Part shown: positions 58,710 to 64,000 of the stretch, one piece after another
How the letters are laid out: every line of letters begins with the position of its first letter
How positions within the stretch are numbered: the stretch's first letter is position 1
Assembly (NCBI RefSeq): GCF_900107765.1
Contig: NZ_FNQY01000002.1
Span: 124,001-188,000, forward strand
Length of the DNA stretch: 64,000 bases
Direction: 5' to 3'
From: Arachidicoccus rhizosphaerae
Lineage (GTDB): Bacteria > Bacteroidota > Bacteroidia > Chitinophagales > Chitinophagaceae
The notes under the pieces: generated by a model
What the model saw: the letters and a program-made list of their open reading frames with translations, nothing else
What the model was told of the DNA's origin: nothing
The model's database searches: none
Translations under genes and position numbers: made by a program

Positions 58710-61700
58710 ATGAAAAGACTTTTACTCCTATTTGCTTTTGTTCATGTGATGTGTTTGCTTTATGCGGCCGATCCGCTGACTGAAAACAATAATCGTTATG
58801 CTGCAGGGCCTATTACAGATGGTTTTATTACTCAATGGGTCACCACAAAGGATGCACAACAAATCATTATACCAATAACCCCTTTGCTGGCCAGTCAATA
58901 TAATTATGACGTAAACTGGGGAGATGGCAGCAACTCTACAGGTCAAACGGGTGATGCGACCCATACATACACTTCAAAAGGGACTTATACGGTAACTATT
59001 AAAGGCGAATTTCCAGGCATCCAATTTAATAGTAATTCAAGCCCTGCAAGTAATGACTCCCTTATTCATGCCGTATTACAATGGGGTAATGGTACCTGGG
59101 AAGGGATGGATGCAGCTTTTATGAATTGCGTTAATCTAGTAACCGTGCCCAATGCGGACGGTCCCATTTTTGCGCCTAATGCTACTTTATATTGTATGTT
59201 TTTAAATTGTTATTCTTTTAATGGTGATTTGGATAAATGGGATGTAAGTAATGTAAGGGAGACGGCCAATATGTTTCAAAATGCGACCTCTTTTAATGGA
59301 AATATATCGACCTGGGATGTTCATAATGTTACCAATATGCAATATATGTTTTCTAATGCAAATCATTTTAATGGTGATTTATCTTCCTGGAATGTCGCGA
59401 ATGTTCAATATTTCCAGTCAATGTTTGCATACGCGACTGCTTTTAATGGGGATCTTAGTACGTGGAATACAGGCAGTGCCACAACGATGCAGCAAATGTT
59501 TGGCAATGCCATTGCCTTTAATGCTGATATAAGTCATTGGGATGTGTCTAGTGTTACTGAAATGGAATTAATGTTTAACGGAGCCAGAAATTTTAATCAA
59601 AATCTATCTGCCTGGGATGTGTCAAAAGTTGTGGATATGTCTAATATGTTTACTAGTGCGGTGTCATTTAACGGTGATATTGCTGCCTGGGATGTTCATT
59701 CCGTAAAAACCACTTCTGGGATGTTTCAGAATGCGGCTGCTTTCAATAGAGATCTGCCCAATTGGGATCTGTCCAGTGATACGACTATGGAATTAATGTT
59801 TTATCAGGCCACTTCTTTCAACGGTAATATCAGCAATTGGAAAGTGAATAATGTAAAATCAATGTCCAATACCTTTGGTTTTGCTACCTCTTTTAATCAA
59901 TCTATCGACGGATGGAACGTTTCAAATGTGGAAAACATGTCTCTTATGTTTTTTGGCGCTTTGAAGTTTAATCAGGATTTAAATAACTGGAATGTCTCCA
60001 AAGTAACCAATATGTATGAGATGTTTAGAAATGCAACTGCATTTAACGGAGATATTTCTTTATGGGATGTTTCCAGCGTTACCGATATGTCCGCCATGTT
60101 TAGTTTGACCGGTTTTAATAGGGATATTACTAATTGGAATACCCAGGCCGTTCAGACTTTAAGTCAAATGTTCATGGACAACAGCTCCTTTAATCAGGAT
60201 ATTTCGGGCTGGAATGTTGCCAGCGTAATGGTCATGGCGGATGCTTTTAACGGAGCTACGTCTTTTAATCAGAATCTGGGCAGCTGGGATATTGAAAAAG
60301 TAACATCGATGAACCAACTATTTGATAATAGTGGTCTTTCTACGGCTAATTATGAGGCTACGCTAAACGGTTGGGCGTTGCAGGATGTTAAGTCAGATGT
60401 TTCCCTGGGAGCAACTGGCATAAAATATTGCGATAATACGGGGCATGATGAGCTCACTGATACCCATAGCTGGACTATTAATGGAGATCGGCAAGTTTGC
60501 CTGGTCCCAGCTGTTCCGGATGCAGACGGAATTGTCTATGTAGATAGTACTGCTGCAGCAAATGGGGATGGGAGCAATTGGAAAAAAGCGCTCAGGTATT
60601 TAAGTAACGCAACAGAATCGGCCAGAGAGAATACCGCCATAAAGGAAGTGCATATTGCCAAAGGAACTTATTATCCCACTGGTCAACAAAACGCTAAATA
60701 CCAGGATAGCACTTTTATCATTAGCAGATCGAATTTAAAATTATTAGGAGGATATCCTAATGGAGGAGGTGTCCGTAATACAGAGACGAATGGTACTATA
60801 TTAAGTGGCGATATTGGTGTGCAGGAAGATTATACGGACAATGTGGGTTGTGTCTTAAGCATACAAAATATTCCGGAAACGGATAGCTTATTAGTAGATG
60901 GTTTAACCATTGCAAATGGAAATATTACACCTGCTAATTTTAAGGAGGATTACTCCAGAATTGCCAGCGGGGTCACTATTCTTAATTCATTTGCCAACAC
61001 TGTTTTGAATCATTGTAAAATTGTGGATAATCATAGTGTTTTCTGTTCCGGGATTGCGGTAATTTCCTATAGCGAGCAAGGTGATGGGGATAATTTGAAA
61101 TTAGCCGATCCTCAAATCTTAAATTGCCTCATTCAGCATAATAAGGTAATACTGGATGCGGATCAGGCTAATTATGGATATGAATACGGTTCGTCTTTCT
61201 GGAATGCCAATGCAAAGCCTTATGTTTACAATTGTTCATTTTTGGAAAATCAAGGCTTTATTGGCGGTGCGAATTTTAGTTATTACAATGGTGCACCTCT
61301 TTTTAATAAGTGTAGGTTCACCGGTAATACTGCTTATGGAATATCTGTCTCAGTCAGCCTTTACAATTCATCCCCTAAATTTATTAACTGCCTGATTAAT
61401 AACAATATCGTATTGGGATTAAGTGAACTGTTGGGTGAGGAAGATGAAGATGCGTATAAAATTTATGATAATGCGATAGTAGCCAATTTAATGTATTCAA
61501 ATTCCAGCCTTGTAAATTGCACAGTTGTTAATAATAAAAGTGCAGTAACACCTGTAACGGATGCGGGACTGATATTTAATTCCATGCAATCAAATGTAAA
61601 TATTACCAATAGTGTCTTCTGGGGAAATCAGAATCATACCATAACGGATTCTCTAACGAATTTGCCTTCTGCGGTGTCTTATAGCCTAATAGAAGGCGTG

Positions 61701-62495
61701 GCGGCTGACGCCTCAAATCACTTGCTCGACGGGACCGTTAATCAGGCAGTATTTACTGATTCTGCAAATGGGGATTATAGTTTAGTGGCCGGTAGTGAGG
61801 TCATTGATGCAGGGTTCAATGATTCCTTAAAAATATTGCTGGGAACGCATCTTGATGGCATGACTGATGGAGGCACTGATCTGGCTTCCAATCAACGGAT
61901 CTTAAATGACGTTATCGATTTAGGAGCATTTGAGCTGTTAGGGGGAAATTTACCGGTAAATGCCAGTGATTTAAGCGGACAGGTCGATGCCAGCGGGCAG
62001 GTAATATTAAACTGGACTACCTACACCGAATCCAACAATAAAGGCTTTCGGATTCAAAAATCTATGGATGGAATTAATTTTCAGGATCTGGATTTTGTGG
62101 CCAGTCAGGCTTATAATGGTGTCAGCAGCAGCGCCTTAGATTATAGTTTTCGCGCAGGGCTGTTAGACGGGACTGCGTATTACCGTTTTGTTCAGGAAGA
62201 TCAAAATGGGACAAAAAAGAGTTCTAATGTAATTCGCTTAATAAATAACCTTCTTGAATTTAAGGTCCAGGCTTATCCCAATCCCGTCCAAAATACATTA
62301 CAGGTAAAAATTATTGGAAAAAGGTCTGCAAATGCGGGGTTAACCTTATTGAATTTTGCCGGTAAGGTATTGCGTAGGCAGCCCGTTACGGGGGCACAAA
62401 CTAAGATCGATATGCAAGGTCTGGCGGCTGGTATTTATTTGCTGAGGTATAAGGATAATGCAAATACTACAGTAATAAAAGTGATTAAACAATAA
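58710..62495 (+). CDS. Secreted BspA/DUF285 repeat protein with type IX sorting domain
   Basis: A 1,261-residue cell-surface protein. Signal peptide (1-20), PKD-like fold (about 70-105, VNWGDGSNSTG...TYTVTIKG), about fifteen 25-residue DUF285/BspA repeats (about 150-545; unit FNGDISxWDVSxVTxMxxMF), then a parallel beta-helix region (about 605-1,085, VYVDSTAAANGDGSNWKKAL, many NC/NS turns). An Fn3-like part (about 1,090-1,175) and a C-terminal sorting domain (last 75 residues, AYPNPVQNTLQVKI, GIYLLRYKDN) follow. The sorting domain targets it through the type IX system to the surface. It probably mediates adhesion or glycan contact; no enzyme motif is seen. It is the gene next to the kinase-regulator pair. 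Confidence 0.92.
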   Translation: MKRLLLLFAFVHVMCLLYAADPLTENNNRYAAGPITDGFITQWVTTKDAQQIIIPITPLLASQYNYDVNWGDGSNSTGQTGDATHTYTSKGTYTVTIKGEFPGIQFNSNSSPASNDSLIHAVLQWGNGTWEGMDAAFMNCVNLVTVPNADGPIFAPNATLYCMFLNCYSFNGDLDKWDVSNVRETANMFQNATSFNGNISTWDVHNVTNMQYMFSNANHFNGDLSSWNVANVQYFQSMFAYATAFNGDLSTWNTGSATTMQQMFGNAIAFNADISHWDVSSVTEMELMFNGARNFNQNLSAWDVSKVVDMSNMFTSAVSFNGDIAAWDVHSVKTTSGMFQNAAAFNRDLPNWDLSSDTTMELMFYQATSFNGNISNWKVNNVKSMSNTFGFATSFNQSIDGWNVSNVENMSLMFFGALKFNQDLNNWNVSKVTNMYEMFRNATAFNGDISLWDVSSVTDMSAMFSLTGFNRDITNWNTQAVQTLSQMFMDNSSFNQDISGWNVASVMVMADAFNGATSFNQNLGSWDIEKVTSMNQLFDNSGLSTANYEATLNGWALQDVKSDVSLGATGIKYCDNTGHDELTDTHSWTINGDRQVCLVPAVPDADGIVYVDSTAAANGDGSNWKKALRYLSNATESARENTAIKEVHIAKGTYYPTGQQNAKYQDSTFIISRSNLKLLGGYPNGGGVRNTETNGTILSGDIGVQEDYTDNVGCVLSIQNIPETDSLLVDGLTIANGNITPANFKEDYSRIASGVTILNSFANTVLNHCKIVDNHSVFCSGIAVISYSEQGDGDNLKLADPQILNCLIQHNKVILDADQANYGYEYGSSFWNANAKPYVYNCSFLENQGFIGGANFSYYNGAPLFNKCRFTGNTAYGISVSVSLYNSSPKFINCLINNNIVLGLSELLGEEDEDAYKIYDNAIVANLMYSNSSLVNCTVVNNKSAVTPVTDAGLIFNSMQSNVNITNSVFWGNQNHTITDSLTNLPSAVSYSLIEGVAADASNHLLDGTVNQAVFTDSANGDYSLVAGSEVIDAGFNDSLKILLGTHLDGMTDGGTDLASNQRILNDVIDLGAFELLGGNLPVNASDLSGQVDASGQVILNWTTYTESNNKGFRIQKSMDGINFQDLDFVASQAYNGVSSSALDYSFRAGLLDGTAYYRFVQEDQNGTKKSSNVIRLINNLLEFKVQAYPNPVQNTLQVKIIGKRSANAGLTLLNFAGKVLRRQPVTGAQTKIDMQGLAAGIYLLRYKDNANTTVIKVIKQ

Positions 62496-62620
62496 TCCGG
62501 TGTTTAAATAGGGGGATATGTATAACTAATTGTTAATCAGTAAATTGATTTTGAGCCGGTGATTATCCAGCTTCATTAAAGATATTGAAGGATACTGTTT
62601 TATCCGGTTTTGGCGAAAAA

Positions 62621-62636
62621 CCACCCTTTTGGGTAG
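62621..62636. promoter_or_regulatory. Palindrome copy 3 (CCACCC-TTTT-GGGTAG)
   Basis: The third copy of the 6-4-6 inverted repeat. It lies downstream of the BspA-like gene, with no gene start within 600 bases except a 21-codon frame at 62666. It could control a small transcript, or it may be a leftover of a duplicated promoter. Confidence 0.5.
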
Positions 62637-63038
62637 GACTGAAAAATGGAATTTTACCGTTCTTTATGCATCCATGGAAATGGATGGATCACTCAAAATC
62701 AGTGTTGGACAGTTATTTATCAGTATGTTAGGATTATTTATGTTTCCGACTAGGGATCACCTATATAATCAGAGTTATCCATTAGCTGATCTTTAACTGA
62801 TTGTAAATCACTGAAATAATAAGTTATTTGCGATGTTAAGTTGATATTGCCAAAACGCATAAACTGTATGAGATTTGCGATAAATGAGGGATTTTCGTGG
62901 GGTCGCAACCAAATTTGCCTTTCTTTTCAGGAAGGTATAGTGTCAGTGTTCAGGGTGAGAACTTTAAGGGTAGTTCTTGCCCTGATTTGATTTGGGGCTA
63001 ACTGTTATGAAATATAAAATCTTTTTAGTAAATTCTTG

Positions 63039-63046
63039 TACCTTTG
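63039..63046 (+). promoter_or_regulatory. -7 element upstream of the cobalamin riboswitch
   Basis: TACCTTTG fits the -7 consensus TAnnTTTG, just before the riboswitch. No TTG at the expected -33 position. Confidence 0.5.
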
Positions 63047-63049
63047 CCG

Positions 63050-63227
63050 CCGATACGGTTTTTGCTTCGGCAAAATTAAAAGGGAAGTTGGTGCAATCCC
63101 AACGCTATCCCCGTAGCTGTAAACTTTCTTACAATGCGTGATTGTAAGTTTCTGAAAAGTGTCACTGCCAGATAATAATTGGTGGGAAGACCCAGAGCAA
63201 AGTGAGCCAGAAGACCTGCCTGATCAA
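63050..63227 (+). ncRNA. Cobalamin (AdoCbl-class) riboswitch
   Basis: Ordered conserved elements are visible: AAAAGGGAAGTTGGTGCAA and TCCCAACGCTATCCCCGTAG (core and L5), the variable P7-P8 region with CTTACAAT/ATTGTAAG, GTCACTGCC, TGGGAAGACCCA and the B12 box AGCCAGAAGACCTGCC at 63205-63220. It senses adenosylcobalamin and reduces expression of the receptor gene 183 bases downstream. The expression platform is probably the pairing of GAAGACCT (63210-63217) with AGGTCTTC (63260-63267). Confidence 0.95.
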
Positions 63228-63402
63228 TTTTAATAGCTAAAAACAGACTTTCGGGTGAAAGGTCTTCAGCGCATGTTATTGCTTAGGACAGACTGTCTGT
63301 TGGTTCTCTCAACATAGTCTGTGTGTTCAGGTGATTTCAGTCCTGCTGTTTTCCTGCTTCCTATTTTTAAGGAACCCCGGTGTCTGCTATCGTTTGATAA
63401 CA

Positions 63403-64000
63403 ATGATAAATGATAATTTGGGCAGCATACGTAAAATTTCTTCATTCCTTGCAGGATGGATCGGGTTATGTATATTCATATTGTTGTCTGGTGTCTTAAC
63501 CGCCCAATCCTCCATTCATTCATTACCAACCCGGAATAAAAACACCGAGAGACCGGTTGCTGATACCTCCCTGCCTTTCAATGATTCGGCAAATATATTG
63601 CAGGATGTAAATCTGTATACCACCATTTTACCGGCTGTTATTAGCTGCATAGATCCCATTCAGGTAATTACCCGTAAATACCCGGTCTGGCAGGACGGTT
63701 TAAGCGTATCTGATATGGTACGATATTTTTCAGGGGTACAGTTAAAGGATTATGGCGGTGTCGGAGGACTTAAAACGGTCGATGTCCGCAGTCTGGGTAC
63801 CAGACATACGGCGGTTTTAATGGATGGCTTACCTCTTGAAAATGCACAAAATGGCCAGGTTGATTTAGGAAAATATGGATTGAATGATTTAAGCAGTATC
63901 TCCATTTACAAAAATCAAAATAGTCAGATATTCCAGCCGGCAACGGCCTTTGCAAGCAGTAATGCCATTTATTTGGAATCCAGGATGGAGTCCCTGGATA
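63403..64000 (+). CDS. TonB-dependent receptor, probably for vitamin B12 (partial)
   Basis: An open frame from ATG 63403 to the window end (199 codons, no stop). Signal peptide (about 1-36, ISSFLAGWIGLCIFILLSG), then a plug domain: GLSVSDMVRYFSGVQLKDYGG, GGLKTVDVRSLGTRHTAVLMDG and GLNDLSSISIYK, the standard TonB receptor plug layout. The cobalamin riboswitch in its leader implies a BtuB-type corrinoid receptor. The barrel lies outside the window. Confidence 0.88.
   Translation, partial: MINDNLGSIRKISSFLAGWIGLCIFILLSGVLTAQSSIHSLPTRNKNTERPVADTSLPFNDSANILQDVNLYTTILPAVISCIDPIQVITRKYPVWQDGLSVSDMVRYFSGVQLKDYGGVGGLKTVDVRSLGTRHTAVLMDGLPLENAQNGQVDLGKYGLNDLSSISIYKNQNSQIFQPATAFASSNAIYLESRMESLD

Larger units (their letters stand above)
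62496..63047. other. Intergenic region before the cobalamin riboswitch
   Basis: About 550 bases. It holds the third 6-4-6 palindrome at 62621, a hairpin TCAGGG..AGAACT/AGTTCT..CCCTGA at 62950-62985 without a U tract, and the -7 element at 63039. No credible gene is seen (a 21-codon frame starts at 62666). Confidence 0.55.

Noticed and set aside
59241-60330. Repetitive DNA pattern that could suggest a CRISPR array
   Set aside because: The periodicity of about 75 bases comes from the 25-residue DUF285 repeats within an open frame; no identical repeats with unique spacers are seen.

Overview
The window is double-stranded chromosomal DNA from a member of the Bacteroidota, most likely a Chitinophagales-type bacterium. 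The evidence is repeated TTG-N19/20-TAnnTTTG promoters, a PorT-like barrel, a protein with a type IX secretion C-terminal sorting domain, a propeller-type histidine kinase, a SusC/BtuB-like TonB receptor, and genes that mostly lack Shine-Dalgarno sites. No species can be named from sequence alone.

Positions 1 to about 31,870 are a tailed-phage (siphovirus-type) prophage whose left end lies outside the window. Its right end abuts a tRNA-Arg(TCT) gene, with the tyrosine integrase directly next to the tRNA 3' end. The early arm (1-8,057, + strand) is a dense row of small, mostly unknown genes. It also carries a C5 cytosine methyltransferase overprinted by two other reading frames, an SPFH lipoprotein and an HNH nuclease inserted at a YopX remnant. 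The late arm runs leftward (30,565 down to 8,166): terminase small and large subunits, portal, MuF-like protein, an accessory block with a two-domain glycosyltransferase, prohead protease, capsid, connectors, tail tube, tail chaperones with a clear -1 frameshift signal, tape measure, distal tail proteins, a tail protein with a sialidase domain, and a four-gene lysis cassette. The module looks complete. The two arms converge on a terminator near 8,070.

Positions 31,870-36,050 are host genes: tRNA-Arg, mgtE, porT-like, a family 2 glycosyltransferase, a small membrane protein and a tRNA-Gly/tRNA-Leu pair. Positions 36,050-42,080 are AT-rich and disturbed. They hold wreckage of a type I restriction locus (HsdS-like and HsdR-like fragments and a multiply frameshifted metallophosphoesterase), a PIN-domain toxin with its antitoxin, and a lone MacB/FtsX-type permease.

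From 42,084 the housekeeping content resumes: ferritin, a GT39-type membrane glycosyltransferase, a TRIC-family channel, an M20 amidohydrolase, a 2-hydroxyacid dehydrogenase, a DegT aminotransferase with rfbD, tex, a DEDDh exonuclease, pyrB and coaD. A sensor kinase and LuxR-type regulator pair is followed by a 1,261-residue secreted BspA/DUF285 protein. Three copies of a 6-4-6 palindrome (consensus CYMCCC-N4-GGGTRG) flank these genes and may be the regulator's operators. The window ends with a cobalamin riboswitch in front of a truncated TonB-dependent receptor gene, presumably for vitamin B12 uptake.
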